Source of the DNA: Vreelandella boliviensis LC1
Lineage (GTDB): Bacteria > Pseudomonadota > Gammaproteobacteria > Pseudomonadales > Halomonadaceae
NCBI RefSeq assembly: GCF_000236035.1
Contig: NZ_JH393260.1
Coordinates: 94,626-140,182, forward strand
Length of the DNA: 45,557 bases
Reading direction: 5' to 3'
Position 1 is the first letter of the stretch; every line of letters begins with the position of its first letter. Under the pieces are notes generated by a model. That model had not been told where the DNA came from and searched no databases. It saw only the letters and a program-made list of their open reading frames with translations. A program made the position numbers and the translations under genes. This document shows positions 1 through 9,776 of this stretch, piece after piece.

Positions 1-1314
1 TACCACCGCACTGGAGTTAAACGCCATGTCGGCCAGCCGCCTTGCGGCGAAGGTGGCCATGGAGACGTGGTCTTCTTGATTGGCAGAGGTCGGTAAGCTA
101 TCAACCGAGGCCGGATGGGCCAGGGTTTTGTTCTCGGACGCCAGGGCGGCGGCGCTGACCTGGGCGATCATAAAGCCGGAGTTGAGCCCGCTCTCGGTGA
201 CCAGGAAGGCTGGCAAGCCGGATAGCGCTGGATCGACCAGTTGGGCGATGCGGCGCTCCGACAGCGCACCGATCTCTGAAATCACCAGCGCCAGTACGTC
301 GGCGGCCATCGCCACCGGCTCCGCATGGAAGTTGCCGCCAGACAATACGTCGCCATTATCGAATACCAGCGGGTTATCGGAAACGGCGTTGGCCTCACGC
401 AGAAACACACTAGCCGCAAAGCGTAAATGGTCGAGGCAGGCGCCCATCACCTGGGGCTGGCAGCGCAGCGAGTAGGGGTCCTGAACCCGCGGGCAGTCGC
501 GGTGGGATTCACGCACCCGGCTGCCCGCTAGCAGTTCGCGGTAGAAAGCGGCGACATCACGCTGACCGGGATGGCCGCGAACGGCCTGAATGCGCTCGTC
601 AAACGGTGTGTCTGAGCCCTTTAAGGCATCCACCGACAGACTCCCTGCCACCACGGCAGCGGTGAATAGCTTCTCGGTGGCGAACAGTCCGCGCAGCGCC
701 AGGGCGGTGGATACCTGGGTGCCGTTAATCAGTGCCAGCCCCTCCTTGGGGGCCAGCGTAAGGGGCTCGATACCCGCCAGGGCAAGCCCCTCACTGGCGG
801 GTATCTCTCTCCCCTGGTGACGCATGCGACCCTCGCCGAGCAGGGTGGCCGCCATATGCGCCAGCGGCGCAAGATCCCCAGAGGCACCTACCGAGCCTTT
901 GGCAGGAATGCATGGATAGACCCGCGCATTGTAAAGCGCCAATAGGGTTTCAATAATCAGCCAGCGCACTCCGGAGTGGCCACGGGCCAGCGAAGCTGCT
1001 TTTAGCGCCAGAATCAGCCCTACAGTGGCGTCATCCAAGTAGTCACCCACCCCGGTACTGTGCGATAGCACCAGGTTGCGCTGCAGTTCGGTCAGCGACG
1101 CGCGTGGTATGGAGGTCTGGGCGAGCACGCCAAAGCCGGTGTTAATACCGTAAACGGTGCGGCCGCTGTCCAGGATGGCGCTAACCGTGGCTTCGGCGCT
1201 TGCGACCCTGACACGGCTCTCCTCGTCGAGCGCGATAGTGGGGCTGCCCTCAAAAAGCTCGCGTAGTGTCGCAAGCGTAATGTGACCTGGGGAAAGCCGT
1301 TGTATTGATGTCAT
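1..1314 (-). CDS. hutH: Histidine ammonia-lyase, C-terminus cut by window edge
   Basis: Deaminates L-histidine to trans-urocanate, the first step of cytosolic histidine breakdown. The minus-strand frame starts at the ATG at 1314-1312 ([10 protein letters not shown]) and stays open to base 1, giving about 438 of the usual ~510 residues, so roughly the last 70 are outside the window. The family signature [14 protein letters not shown] is visible; its Ala-Ser-Gly at about residues 144-146 cyclises in this family to the MIO electrophile. A YGINTGFG motif near residue 53 is also typical. It is transcribed away from hutD, and HutC-type palindromes lie in the shared upstream region. The plus-strand open frames across this gene are shadows. 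Confidence 0.96.
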   Translation of the reverse strand, partial: MTSIQRLSPGHITLATLRELFEGSPTIALDEESRVRVASAEATVSAILDSGRTVYGINTGFGVLAQTSIPRASLTELQRNLVLSHSTGVGDYLDDATVGLILALKAASLARGHSGVRWLIIETLLALYNARVYPCIPAKGSVGASGDLAPLAHMAATLLGEGRMRHQGREIPASEGLALAGIEPLTLAPKEGLALINGTQVSTALALRGLFATEKLFTAAVVAGSLSVDALKGSDTPFDERIQAVRGHPGQRDVAAFYRELLAGSRVRESHRDCPRVQDPYSLRCQPQVMGACLDHLRFAASVFLREANAVSDNPLVFDNGDVLSGGNFHAEPVAMAADVLALVISEIGALSERRIAQLVDPALSGLPAFLVTESGLNSGFMIAQVSAAALASENKTLAHPASVDSLPTSANQEDHVSMATFAARRLADMAFNSSAVV

Positions 1315-1442
1315 GATTACCTCTGCAGTGCTTTACGAGCATCATCTGGAAGCATCTAAACAGCCTTTTTCTCACCCATTGGGTGTTAAAAATGGATGTT
1401 AGATATTCCCATCCGTGGTGGTGAAATCGGCAGTTGCTATTA

Positions 1443-1452
1443 TGTATATACA
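1443..1452. promoter_or_regulatory. HutC operator candidate upstream of hutH
   Basis: A perfect 10-bp palindrome, TGTATATACA, lies 129 bp upstream of the hutH start. Known HutC sites contain a core of this type, and a hutC gene lies 1 kb away. The same word recurs at 4646 and 4816, and with one change at 1628, always between divergent hut genes. Binding is inferred. Confidence 0.75.
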
Positions 1453-1627
1453 GGTAGGCGTTGTTTATGCAAGTTCTAATGGTTAAGTTACTGGTCGTTA
1501 TTAGATAATATTTTAAAATGATGGGTTTTGGTGCGTTATGGATGCTTTTTGCGTGATTTTGGTGCGTTTTAGGCGAGATTTTATCTAATTTGTTTTACTT
1601 TTACGGATAGATAAAAGCATTTTTGTA

Positions 1628-1637
1628 TGTATATACT
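1628..1637. promoter_or_regulatory. HutC operator candidate facing hutD-hutC
   Basis: TGTATATACT has an intact GTATATAC palindromic core at 1629-1636. It lies about 230 bp upstream of hutD, further than is usual for an operator, because a short coding-like remnant (1702-1854) sits between. Control of hutDC, including hutC autoregulation, is inferred. Confidence 0.65.
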
Positions 1638-1701
1638 TATTGCTTGTGGCTGTTCTTATGTATGGCCGCTATCAATAGCCTAAGTGGACTAACGCAGGTG
1701 A

Positions 1702-1854
1702 GGATTGGGCTGGCTTTATTATGGCGCGCTGGTTGATCCCGTCGACCTGGGGATCTCTGCTAGCGAGGCTGACTACCCGGCAGTAGCAGCGGGGGACTAT
1801 ATCCTTGGCCGTATCGATGCCTCAATGAGCTACCGTAAGGCCGCCGCATCCTGA
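1702..1854 (+). pseudogene. Unidentified coding-like remnant upstream of hutD
   Basis: This frame is open for 50 codons after an in-frame TGA at 1699-1701 and ends at TGA 1852-1854, 13 bp before the hutD ATG. It reads GLGWLYYGALVDPVDLG, then continues to a C-terminus ending SYRKAAAS, with protein-like composition. There is no ATG or well-placed ribosome site; the TTG at 1705 is almost on top of GGTGAGGA. I do not recognise the family. The best reading is the 3' end of a gene that once lay between the operator and hutD. A very small functional protein or chance cannot be excluded. Confidence 0.3.
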
Positions 1855-1867
1855 CAGGAAATAACCC

Positions 1868-2497
1868 ATGAAGCTGCCGCAAACACTCCGTTTTGACGAG
1901 CTTATGCCCGTTGCTTGGCAAAATGGCGGTGGGGTGACGCGAGAAGTGGTGCGCCAAGAGAATAGTGGTGAATCACCAGGGTGGCGGGTGTCGATTGCGG
2001 AACTGGAAAAGCCGGGGCCATTTTCGGTGATTGCTGGAGTGAGGCGTCATTTTACCGTGATTGGCGCGCATCCGGTCACGCTGATACTCCCCGGTAAGCG
2101 CACTACGTTAGTGCCTCGGCAAAGTGTCGTTTTTGATGGGGATGCGGCGGTAGAGTGCTTGCTGCCCGAGGGGGCGAGTCGGGCGCTGAATTTAATGTAC
2201 AATCCACAACGTTGGCAGGCCCGTGTGGCTTGGCTGGCCAAGGGAGAGCGGCTAAAGCGACGCCCTGGTGCTGAGACACTGTTAGTAGCTGTGGGTGGGG
2301 CTGCGCGGATGTCCAGCCGTCCAGCGCATTCGCTCAGTTGTTACGACCTGTGGTATTGGTCTGGGCAAGACCCGCTCCTGGTACCGGTTAACGCTGCCTA
2401 TGAGGCAATTAAATTTGAGACGACGCCTGGAACACACCTGCTTAGCATCGACCTTGTGGTGAAGGGGGGGATAAGTCGGGTGATAAAAGGGATTTGA
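1868..2497 (+). CDS. hutD: HutD family protein
   Basis: A 209-residue HutD-family protein, a small cupin-like fold conserved in hut operons. In Pseudomonas it has been proposed to limit pathway flux, but no catalytic activity is established. The N-terminal part has the family pattern with WQNGGGVTREV near residues 17-27, and the SIAELEKPGPFSVIAGVRR segment near residues 42-60. The length is typical. The start codon follows CAGGAAATAACCC, giving an acceptable ribosome site. It lies 9 bp before hutC and is most likely co-transcribed with it. Confidence 0.9.
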   Translation: MKLPQTLRFDELMPVAWQNGGGVTREVVRQENSGESPGWRVSIAELEKPGPFSVIAGVRRHFTVIGAHPVTLILPGKRTTLVPRQSVVFDGDAAVECLLPEGASRALNLMYNPQRWQARVAWLAKGERLKRRPGAETLLVAVGGAARMSSRPAHSLSCYDLWYWSGQDPLLVPVNAAYEAIKFETTPGTHLLSIDLVVKGGISRVIKGI

Positions 2498-2506
2498 GGA
2501 GAGCAC

Positions 2507-3220
2507 GTGGGACGACAACCGCCCCGGTATCAACAGATTAAGCACTACCTGCTGGAGAATATCCAGACAGGGCATTTCCCCGTCGATCATAAAATCCCGC
2601 CTGAAGAGCAGCTTGCGGTCACCTTTGGGGTCAGCAGGATGACCGCCAATAAGGCCATTCGTGATCTGGTGCAGGAAGGCTATCTGGTGCGTCAATCGGG
2701 GATAGGTACCTTTGTGACCGATCGCCGTTCAGAGTCGCCGTTGGCAGAAATCAATAATATCGCTGATGAAGTGCGTAGTCGTGGCCATGACTACACTAAC
2801 CGTGTGTTGCGCTGTGAGGCGCTGAATGCTGACGATGAGATCGCCCTGCGTATGGGCGTGCGCATTGGCACTAAGCTATTCCATTCCATTCTGATTCACC
2901 TCGAAAATGGCCTGCCCATTCAACTTGAAGACCGCTACGTTAATCCGCGCTGGGTGTCCGATTATCTGGACGCAGACTTCTCTCGGCATACCCCGAATGA
3001 GGTGCTGGTGGCTGCCTGCCCGATTACCGATATGGAGCATATTGTCGAAGCCGTAGTGGCTGATCCCCAAGCCGCGGAGTGGTTGGATATTGGCCTGGCA
3101 TTGCCGTGCCTAAGTGTTCGTCGCCGTACATGGTCTGGCGATCGCCTGATTAGCTATGCGCATCTGCTGCACCCTGGCGATCGCTATAAATTGCGCTCGA
3201 TGGCGCACTCCCCTTATTAA
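2507..3220 (+). CDS. hutC: Histidine utilization repressor, GntR family
   Basis: A 237-residue GntR/HutC-subfamily repressor. The winged helix-turn-helix occupies about residues 8-75, with EEQLAVTFGVSRMTANKAIR as recognition region followed by the wing SGIGTFV. The rest (about 95-230) is a UTRA ligand domain, which in HutC binds urocanate and releases DNA. The start is a GTG preceded by GAGGAG with good spacing. Its targets are probably the four TGTATATACA-type sites in the two divergent hut promoters. The gene is convergent with hutF, with only about 30 bp between their stops. Confidence 0.95.
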   Translation: MGRQPPRYQQIKHYLLENIQTGHFPVDHKIPPEEQLAVTFGVSRMTANKAIRDLVQEGYLVRQSGIGTFVTDRRSESPLAEINNIADEVRSRGHDYTNRVLRCEALNADDEIALRMGVRIGTKLFHSILIHLENGLPIQLEDRYVNPRWVSDYLDADFSRHTPNEVLVAACPITDMEHIVEAVVADPQAAEWLDIGLALPCLSVRRRTWSGDRLISYAHLLHPGDRYKLRSMAHSPY

Positions 3221-3249
3221 TCAATCTTTAATCGATCTCGCTCAGCGGC

Positions 3250-4611
3250 TTAACCAATCTCGCGAAACAGACGTGTCAGCGCCGTGCGGTTAACGTCATC
3301 CAGGGCATGGCGCCGTTCCTGAATGACCCAGCGGCCAGCCACCATGACATCGCGAATCTGCTGTTTTGACCCGCCCAATAGCCAGCGCCCCAGGCGGGTG
3401 TCGTCTGCGCTGGTGGAGAGGTAGGGGTCACTGCCATCCAGGACGACCATATCGGCGCGCTTGCCGACCTCGAGGGCGCCGATGGGCTGGCCGGAGGCTT
3501 GCGCTCCGCCTGCCAAGGCGCTGCGGTAAAGCCAGTCACCCACCGGGCGTATTGCGCTATCGTGCAGGCAGTTGCGCTGCTGGGTGGCAAGCCGTTGGCC
3601 GTACTCAAGCAGGCGCAGCTCCTCAACGATATCCAGCGAGACATGGCTGTCAGAGCCAATGCCCAGCTTCCCTCCCAGGGCGGCATACTCGACTGCGCGG
3701 AAAAGCCCGTCGCCCAGGTTGGCTTCGGTGGTCGGGCAGAGCCCCACCACGGCGCCGCTGGCGGCGAGATCGCGTAATTCTCCATCGTCTAGGTGGGTGG
3801 CGTGGATCAAACTCCAGCGCTCATCCACCTCAACATTATCCAGTAGCCAGCGTACTGGTCGCTGACCGCAATGGGCGAGGCTATCTTCCACTTCGCGTTG
3901 CTGTTCGGCGACGTGAATGTGGCGCGGGCCGGTAGGGTTCGTCGCCAGTACTGCCTGCATCTCTTCAAGGGTCACTGCGCGAAGTGAATGGAACGCCATG
4001 CCTAGTGCTTTTGTGGGGTGGTTTGCAAAGCTTGGCTTTAATGTCTCAAGTAACTTCAAAAAATCTGGGACGGTGTGGATAAAGCGTCTTTGCCCATGAT
4101 TGGGCGTCTGCCCGCCAAAACCACTGTGGGCGTAAAGCACTGGCAACAGGGTAAGGGCGATACCGCTGCGTTCGGCGGCGCCGGTAATGGCCCAGGCCAT
4201 TTCGGCAGGGTCGCTATAGGCCTTGCCGCTGGTGTCATGGTGCAGGTAGTGGAACTCGCTGACCTGGGTATAACCCCCTTTGAGCATTTCGATATACAGC
4301 GCCTGGGCAATCACACCCACTTGATCCGGCGTGAGCCGATCAACCAGGCCATACATACTCTCTCTCCAGCTCCAGAAGCTGTCCTGTTGTGTACTGCCAA
4401 TTTCGGCTAGACCCGCCATGGCGCGCTGAAAGGCATGCGAGTGCAAGTTGGGCATGCCGGGGAGCACAGGGCCAGCTAAGAGCTGGGCATTATCCGGCGC
4501 GCTGTCAGGTAACACCTTGGTAAGGGTGCCGGTGGCATCGATTTCGAGCAGTACCTGTGAGGCCCATCCGCTGGGTAGCAGGGCGTGATCGGCGAAGTAG
4601 CGTTGGGACAT
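3250..4611 (-). CDS. hutF: Formimidoylglutamate deiminase
   Basis: Hydrolyses N-formimino-L-glutamate to N-formyl-L-glutamate and ammonia, the fourth step of the five-step histidine pathway. It is a 453-residue amidohydrolase-superfamily protein. Metal-binding motifs are in order: HSH at residues 57-59 in MPNLHSHAFQRAMAGL, the HVAEQ histidine, HATHLDDGE, and the aspartate in GSDSHVSLDIVEELR. The length matches the family. It works with hutG; together they replace the one-step HutE/formiminoglutamase route. It is divergent from hutU, and a TGTATATACA site lies about 35 bp upstream of its start. Long plus-strand frames inside it are shadows. Confidence 0.96.
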   Translation of the reverse strand: MSQRYFADHALLPSGWASQVLLEIDATGTLTKVLPDSAPDNAQLLAGPVLPGMPNLHSHAFQRAMAGLAEIGSTQQDSFWSWRESMYGLVDRLTPDQVGVIAQALYIEMLKGGYTQVSEFHYLHHDTSGKAYSDPAEMAWAITGAAERSGIALTLLPVLYAHSGFGGQTPNHGQRRFIHTVPDFLKLLETLKPSFANHPTKALGMAFHSLRAVTLEEMQAVLATNPTGPRHIHVAEQQREVEDSLAHCGQRPVRWLLDNVEVDERWSLIHATHLDDGELRDLAASGAVVGLCPTTEANLGDGLFRAVEYAALGGKLGIGSDSHVSLDIVEELRLLEYGQRLATQQRNCLHDSAIRPVGDWLYRSALAGGAQASGQPIGALEVGKRADMVVLDGSDPYLSTSADDTRLGRWLLGGSKQQIRDVMVAGRWVIQERRHALDDVNRTALTRLFREIG

Positions 4612-4645
4612 GAGGGCTCCATTAAAATAAGCAATTAACTGCTAA

Positions 4646-4655
4646 TGTATATACA
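4646..4655. promoter_or_regulatory. HutC operator candidate upstream of hutF
   Basis: A perfect palindrome, ATGTATATACAT (4645-4656), lies 35 bp upstream of hutF on its minus-strand side. Its closeness to the start suggests repression of the hutF promoter by HutC. The pairing with the site at 4816 would let one repressor control both divergent genes. Confidence 0.8.
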
Positions 4656-4815
4656 TATAGCGAACTCCGAGCGTTAGGTAAAGAGACGTTCTTGATAGGG
4701 GCTAAATAAGCCTTTTTTGTGCGTATTTTTGCTTTTTTTCGGAACATTGCACTGTCGTGGTGAATTTGCGTCAAAGCACTTTTAAAGCGTTGCGTGGAGA
4801 CGGGTGTTGTCATAA

Positions 4816-4825
4816 TGTATATACA
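4816..4825. promoter_or_regulatory. HutC operator candidate overlapping the hutUIG promoter
   Basis: TGTATATACA lies 28 bp upstream of the hutU ATG. It directly abuts a possible -10 element CATAAT (4811-4816), with TTGCGT at 4790-4795 as a weak -35 (15-bp spacer). An operator on the -10 would give steric repression. The promoter call is tentative; the palindrome is clear. Confidence 0.75.
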
Positions 4826-4852
4826 AAATATGGCCGCAAATTAGGAGTATTT

Positions 4853-6520
4853 ATGACCCTTTCACGCTTTCGCGATATCGATATTCGAGCCCCTCATGGC
4901 CCCCGGCTCTCCTGCAAAAGCTGGCTGACCGAAGCACCGCTACGAATGCTGATGAATAATCTCGATCCCGATGTGGCCGAAAATCCTAAAGAGCTGGTGG
5001 TGTATGGCGGGATTGGCCGCGCCGCTCGTGATTGGGAGTGTTTCGATGCCATCGTTGAGACGCTCAAGCGCCTGGAAGATCACCAGTCGCTGCTGATCCA
5101 GTCCGGCAAACCGGTGGGAGTGTTCGAGACCCATAAGGATGCGCCGCGCGTATTGATTGCCAACTCCAACCTGGTGCCTGCCTGGGCTAACTGGGAGCAC
5201 TTTAACGAGTTGGATAAGAAGGGCCTGATGATGTACGGCCAGATGACCGCGGGTTCGTGGATCTATATCGGCTCTCAGGGCATTGTCCAGGGCACCTACG
5301 AAACCTTTGTTGAAGCTGGTCGGCAGCACTTCGACGGCAAGCTGGCCGGACGCTGGATCCTGACCGCCGGTCTTGGCGGTATGGGCGGCGCCCAGCCTTT
5401 GGCGGCAACGCTCGCGGGTGCCTGCAGCCTTAATATCGAGTGTCAGCAGAGCCGTATCGATATGCGTCTGCGCACCCGCTATGTGGATGAGCAAGCGAGT
5501 GATCTCGACGATGCCCTGGCGCGCCTAGAGCGCTACACCTCAGAAGGTAAAGCCGTCTCGATTGCGCTGCGTGGCAATGCGGCTGAGATACTGCCGGAAC
5601 TTGTCAAGCGTGGCATCAAGCCGGATATGGTGACTGACCAGACCAGCGCTCATGACCCGCTGCACGGCTATTTGCCCGCAGGCTGGAACTGGGATGAGTA
5701 CGTGGCTCGGGGCAAGAGCGAGCCTGAGGTGGTGGTCAAAGCCGCCAAGCGCTCTATGGCGGTGCATGTGCAGGCCATGCTTGATTTTCAGGCGATGGAC
5801 GTGCCGACCTTTGATTACGGCAATAATATTCGTCAGATGGCTCGGGAGGAGGGTATCGATAATGCCTTCGACTTCCCCGGCTTTGTGCCTGCCTATATTC
5901 GTCCGCTGTTCTGCCAAGGGATTGGCCCGTTCCGCTGGGTGGCCCTCTCTGGTGACCCGGAAGATATCTACAAGACCGACCAGAAGGTTAAAGAGCTGAT
6001 CCCCGACGACCCACATCTGCATAACTGGCTGGATATGGCCAAGGAGCGTATCAGCTTCCAGGGCTTACCGGCACGTATCTGCTGGGTGGGCTTAAAGGAT
6101 CGCGCGCGTCTGGGCCAGGCGTTTAACGCCATGGTCGCCAGTGGCGAACTCAAAGCGCCGATTGTGATTGGCCGCGACCACCTGGACTCCGGTTCGGTGG
6201 CCAGCCCCAATCGCGAAACTGAATCAATGCTGGATGGCTCGGATGCCGTCTCCGATTGGCCGCTGCTCAATGCGCTGCTCAACACCGCCGGAGGCGCTAC
6301 CTGGGTTTCTCTTCACCATGGCGGCGGCGTGGGCATGGGTTACTCCCAGCACGCTGGGGTGGTGATCGTTGCCGACGGCAGCGACGATGCCCATGCTCGC
6401 TTGGGCCGCGTGCTGCGTAACGACCCCGCCACCGGGGTAATGCGTCACGCCGATGCTGGCTACGACATCGCCAAGCAGAGTGCCACTGAGCAAGGCCTCG
6501 ACCTGCCGATGGTGAAGTAA
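4853..6520 (+). CDS. hutU: Urocanate hydratase
   Basis: Converts urocanate to 4-imidazolone-5-propionate using tightly bound NAD+. I place the start at the ATG at 4853 ([14 protein letters not shown]), giving 555 residues, the usual size. It follows TTAGGAG at 7-8 bp, whereas an upstream in-frame start at 4757 would run through the HutC operator. The glycine-rich NAD segment [11 protein letters not shown] is present. The family's catalytic cysteine, usually numbered Cys410, falls exactly at residue 410 in ARICWVG. The motifs [12 protein letters not shown] and [10 protein letters not shown] are also intact. It is the first gene of hutU-hutI-hutG. Confidence 0.98.
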   Translation: MTLSRFRDIDIRAPHGPRLSCKSWLTEAPLRMLMNNLDPDVAENPKELVVYGGIGRAARDWECFDAIVETLKRLEDHQSLLIQSGKPVGVFETHKDAPRVLIANSNLVPAWANWEHFNELDKKGLMMYGQMTAGSWIYIGSQGIVQGTYETFVEAGRQHFDGKLAGRWILTAGLGGMGGAQPLAATLAGACSLNIECQQSRIDMRLRTRYVDEQASDLDDALARLERYTSEGKAVSIALRGNAAEILPELVKRGIKPDMVTDQTSAHDPLHGYLPAGWNWDEYVARGKSEPEVVVKAAKRSMAVHVQAMLDFQAMDVPTFDYGNNIRQMAREEGIDNAFDFPGFVPAYIRPLFCQGIGPFRWVALSGDPEDIYKTDQKVKELIPDDPHLHNWLDMAKERISFQGLPARICWVGLKDRARLGQAFNAMVASGELKAPIVIGRDHLDSGSVASPNRETESMLDGSDAVSDWPLLNALLNTAGGATWVSLHHGGGVGMGYSQHAGVVIVADGSDDAHARLGRVLRNDPATGVMRHADAGYDIAKQSATEQGLDLPMVK

Positions 6521-6521
6521 C

Positions 6522-7748
6522 GTGGCCCTGGGAGAAAGCATAAAACAGCTATGGCACCACTGCCATGCGGTTACCTTGGCGGGTGGCCACTACGCGATTG
6601 TGCGCGATGCGGCAGTGATTATTGAGGCGGGGCGGATTGCCTGGATTGGCCCTGAGGCGAAGCTGCCCAACGATATAACCTTCGATGAAGTGCGTGACTT
6701 GGGCGGGCGCTGGCTAACGCCGGGGTTGATCGACTGCCATACCCACCTGGTGTTTGGGGGCGATCGCAGTAGCGAATTTGAGCAGCGTCTGGAGGGGGTG
6801 AGTTATAGCGAAATTGCCCGCCAGGGCGGCGGCATTGTCAGCAGCGTACGGGCAACCCGTGCGGCAAGTTTTGACGAACTGCTGGCAAGTGCAGAGGGGC
6901 GTGCCAAGGTGCTGTTGCGTGAAGGCGTCACCACGCTGGAGATTAAGTCGGGCTACGGGCTTGATTTGGACAGCGAGCGCAAGATGCTGCAAGTGGCCCG
7001 GGCGCTGGGCGAACACCTGCCGGTTGAGGTTCACACTACCTGCCTTGCGGCCCATGCGTTGCCGCCTGAATACCGCGAGCGTAGCGATGCGTATATCGAG
7101 CTAGTGTGCGAGACCCTCCTGCCGACGTTGGCTAGGGAGGGACTTGTCGATGCGGTGGATGGTTTCTGCGAAGGCATCGCTTTCTCGGTCGAGCAGATGC
7201 GGCGTGTATTCAATACCGCTAAACAGCTGGGTTTACCGCTCAAGCTGCACGCCGAGCAGCTATCGCGGCTTGGCGGTTGCCAGCTCGCTGCCGAATTTGG
7301 CGCGCTGTCTGCGGATCATGTCGAATATGCCGATGAGGCGGATGCTCGTGCTATGGCGAGCAGTGGCACCGCTGCGGTGTTACTGCCGGGCGCCTTTCTG
7401 ACCCTGCGTGAGACGCAGTTGCCGCCGATTACGGCGTTCCGTGAGCAGGGCGTTGCGATGGCGCTAGCCAGTGATCTTAACCCCGGCACGTCGCCGGTTT
7501 TGTCGTTACGGTTAATGATGAATTTAGCCTGTACGCTGTTCCGCCTAACCCCTGAAGAGGCGCTGGCAGGGGTGACTATTAATGCCGCTAAGGCACTGGG
7601 TATTGATGCCAGCCATGGCTCCTTGGAAGTAGGAAAAGTAGCGGACGCCGTCGTCTGGGATATTAGTGGCCCAGCGGAGCTCAGCTACTGGCTGGGTGGG
7701 CAATTGCCCGTCACGGTTTTCAAAGCAGGTAAGGAGATAGAAGCATGA
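6522..7748 (+). CDS. hutI: Imidazolonepropionase
   Basis: Hydrolyses 4-imidazolone-5-propionate to N-formimino-L-glutamate. It is a 408-residue metal-dependent amidohydrolase with the HTH metal motif in [18 protein letters not shown] near residues 70-85, [23 protein letters not shown] and the late aspartate in [11 protein letters not shown]. It starts with GTG only one base after the hutU stop, so translational coupling is likely. Its own ribosome site is weak (GGTGAAG inside the hutU end). It overlaps hutG by four bases (ATGA). Confidence 0.97.
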   Translation: MALGESIKQLWHHCHAVTLAGGHYAIVRDAAVIIEAGRIAWIGPEAKLPNDITFDEVRDLGGRWLTPGLIDCHTHLVFGGDRSSEFEQRLEGVSYSEIARQGGGIVSSVRATRAASFDELLASAEGRAKVLLREGVTTLEIKSGYGLDLDSERKMLQVARALGEHLPVEVHTTCLAAHALPPEYRERSDAYIELVCETLLPTLAREGLVDAVDGFCEGIAFSVEQMRRVFNTAKQLGLPLKLHAEQLSRLGGCQLAAEFGALSADHVEYADEADARAMASSGTAAVLLPGAFLTLRETQLPPITAFREQGVAMALASDLNPGTSPVLSLRLMMNLACTLFRLTPEEALAGVTINAAKALGIDASHGSLEVGKVADAVVWDISGPAELSYWLGGQLPVTVFKAGKEIEA

Positions 7749-8575
7749 TGGGAAGTGTGATGGACAGTTACCAGCTCACCCAGGGCGATACGCCGCTGCT
7801 GATCTCAATGCCCCATGCAGGCACTGCGTTAACGCCAGCAGTGGAAGCCGGGCTCAACGAAGCGGCGCTTAGCCTCGCCGACACCGACTGGCATCTTCCC
7901 AGGCTTTACGATTTTGCCGCAGCGCTTGGCGCTAGCCGACTGGAGGCGCGCTATTCGCGCTACGTTATCGATCTTAACCGGCCTGAAAATGATACGCCGC
8001 TCTACGCGGGGGCGACGACCGGGTTATTTCCTGACACCGACTTCGACGGTGAACCACTGTTTCGAGACGGACAAGTACCTAGCAAGGAAGAGCGCGAGTG
8101 GGCAAAAGAGCATGTGTGGCGCCCCTACCACAACGTCCTGGCTGGGGAGCTTGCGCGGCTAAAGGCGCGCTTCGGCTATGCGCTGCTGTTCGATGCCCAC
8201 TCTATCCGCTCTCGCATCCCGCGGCTCTTCGACGACCAACTACCGGATATCAATCTGGGTACCTTTGAGGAGCGAAGCTGCGATTCTGAACTTAGCAAGT
8301 CGTTACAAGCGGTCTGTGCTGCCCAGTCGCGTTTTACGCATGTGATCAATGGCCGCTTTAAAGGCGGGCATATCACCCGGAGCTATGGGGATCCCGCCAG
8401 CCATATTCACGCGGTGCAGCTCGAACTCTCCCAGCGTACCTATATGAACGAACCCGATGATGACCAGCCGATCTTCGCCTATCGCGAAGACCGTGCCGCC
8501 GAGGTACGACCAGTGCTGCGTGAAGTGCTTGAGGCAATGCAGCGATGGGGGCAGGCTCGCTATGCAAAGGGTTAA
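7745..8575 (+). CDS. hutG: N-formylglutamate deformylase
   Basis: Releases formate from N-formyl-L-glutamate to give L-glutamate, ending the five-step pathway that needs HutF. The 276-residue protein belongs to the N-formylglutamate amidohydrolase family (not the arginase-like HutG). Visible motifs are [37 protein letters not shown] and [16 protein letters not shown], and these contain likely zinc and substrate residues. The start overlaps the hutI stop (ATGA). An alternative ATG, giving MDSYQLTQ, lies 15 bp downstream and cannot be excluded. The gene ends 13 bp from the convergent lipoprotein gene. Confidence 0.95.
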   Translation: MMGSVMDSYQLTQGDTPLLISMPHAGTALTPAVEAGLNEAALSLADTDWHLPRLYDFAAALGASRLEARYSRYVIDLNRPENDTPLYAGATTGLFPDTDFDGEPLFRDGQVPSKEEREWAKEHVWRPYHNVLAGELARLKARFGYALLFDAHSIRSRIPRLFDDQLPDINLGTFEERSCDSELSKSLQAVCAAQSRFTHVINGRFKGGHITRSYGDPASHIHAVQLELSQRTYMNEPDDDQPIFAYREDRAAEVRPVLREVLEAMQRWGQARYAKG

Positions 8576-8588
8576 TGTGCTTGTTAGC

Positions 8589-9776
8589 TCAATACCCGGT
8601 CATTTCGAGATACCCCTCGCCAAGCGGTTCGCCGCTGGCGTGGTCGGTGACCACTACTTCGCCTTCCCAGTAGGGCACGCTGGTGGTCATCCAGCGGTTG
8701 GCGTGAGGGGCTTCAATCGTCATGTCGAGGCCTGCTGATGGCACTTCCAGTCGCCAGCGGGTAGGTACATCGCGCCCGGCGACTGCCGATGTTGCTTGCG
8801 GTGTGAGCGTGATGTCGCTATTGGCTAAAGATGTGGCTTGGCCTTCTGGCGTTATCCAGGTTCCAGAGCGGTAATCAGCGCCTTGCGCTTGATCAGTGTC
8901 ATCACCACCACCGCGTAGCCGAAACGCCATTAGCTTGTGGCCATCTTCAAGGTGAATCGAAAACCAGTCCCAGCCGGATTGGCGGGCATCCAGCAGTTGG
9001 CTACTCCATTCGCGATCCAGCCAGCCGCGGCCGCTGACGGTTTTGGTCTCACCGTTAAGGGTGACATCGCCTTCTATCTGCCAAAAGGGCTGGCTGTAGT
9101 ACATGGAGCCCTGACCGTTGGCAGCTTTTTGACTGAACCCACCGTTGCCATGCAATACCAGCGGCCCTTCGGCGGTCAGCGTTAATGAATAGCCAAAGCG
9201 AGTATCGCCTTCGCCGCTATAGGCGGTGAGGGTGAGGTTATCAAAATCGCGGTTATCGGCTTCATCGTTTGCTTTAAGCTGCCAATCATCTAGCCAGGCA
9301 TGAAAGGGGTTAGCCACTACGCCTGCTTGGCTGTTCTGGGTAGTATTTAGCTGGGCCTGTGAATGGCTGCGTCCAAAACGTTCGGCCACCTGATGCTGCT
9401 CGCCCTGGGAGAGCGCCATATGGGCCATCCAGAGTTGATCAGCGGCCCAGGGCGTTGGCTCAGGGCGCTTGCTGGGCGCCATCAGGGCTTGTCGAAATAG
9501 TGTCCACTGTAGGCCGAGGGGCTCGCCGGATTCATCTTCCAAATTGGCGGTTAAATACCACCATTCGATACGGTAATCCGGGTGCGCTGAATGATCCGCA
9601 GGGAAGGTAAGTGATGAGTTTGACCCGGCGTCTTGGAAGCCATCGACGTCCTGGCCCAAGCCGGCAAAGCCTGCGCTACTGGTTGACGTCGGATCTTCAT
9701 CGCTACAGCCATAAAGAATCAGCGTCACAGTGGCGATTAGCACAAGAAGCAAGTTTCGCAGTCGCCGTACGCTCAT
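8589..9776 (-). CDS. AttH/CrtC-like lipoprotein of an ABC export-type system
   Basis: A 395-residue probable lipoprotein. Residues 1-24 form a signal peptide ending in the lipobox LYGC, with Cys24 as the expected acylation site. The remainder matches the lipocalin-like AttH/CrtC fold by pattern: DHSAHPDYRIEWWYLTANL, then GWDWFSIHLEDGHKLMAFRLR and GRGWLDREWSS. Carotenoid hydratase (CrtC) belongs to the same superfamily, but no carotenoid gene is nearby. The gene overlaps the upstream permease gene by four bases, so it is part of an AttEFGH-like unit. Substrate is unknown; a role in moving or holding a lipid or hydrophobic compound is inference. Confidence 0.85.
   Translation of the reverse strand: MSVRRLRNLLLVLIATVTLILYGCSDEDPTSTSSAGFAGLGQDVDGFQDAGSNSSLTFPADHSAHPDYRIEWWYLTANLEDESGEPLGLQWTLFRQALMAPSKRPEPTPWAADQLWMAHMALSQGEQHQVAERFGRSHSQAQLNTTQNSQAGVVANPFHAWLDDWQLKANDEADNRDFDNLTLTAYSGEGDTRFGYSLTLTAEGPLVLHGNGGFSQKAANGQGSMYYSQPFWQIEGDVTLNGETKTVSGRGWLDREWSSQLLDARQSGWDWFSIHLEDGHKLMAFRLRGGGDDTDQAQGADYRSGTWITPEGQATSLANSDITLTPQATSAVAGRDVPTRWRLEVPSAGLDMTIEAPHANRWMTTSVPYWEGEVVVTDHASGEPLGEGYLEMTGY

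Noticed and set aside
80..820. Two plus-strand ORFs (131 and 76 codons) at the left edge.
   Set aside because: Both lie antisense to the hutH coding frame, which is strongly conserved.
3366..3935. 189-codon plus-strand ORF inside hutF.
   Set aside because: Arginine-rich shadow frame opposite a clear hutF reading frame, with no ribosome site or family pattern.
4622..4813. 63-codon minus-strand ORF between hutF and hutU.
   Set aside because: It covers the divergent promoter region and a HutC-type palindrome and has no recognisable protein pattern.
4757..4852. Upstream in-frame start for hutU.
   Set aside because: It would translate through the operator at 4816. The ATG at 4853 has a better ribosome site, gives the normal length and puts the catalytic cysteine at residue 410.
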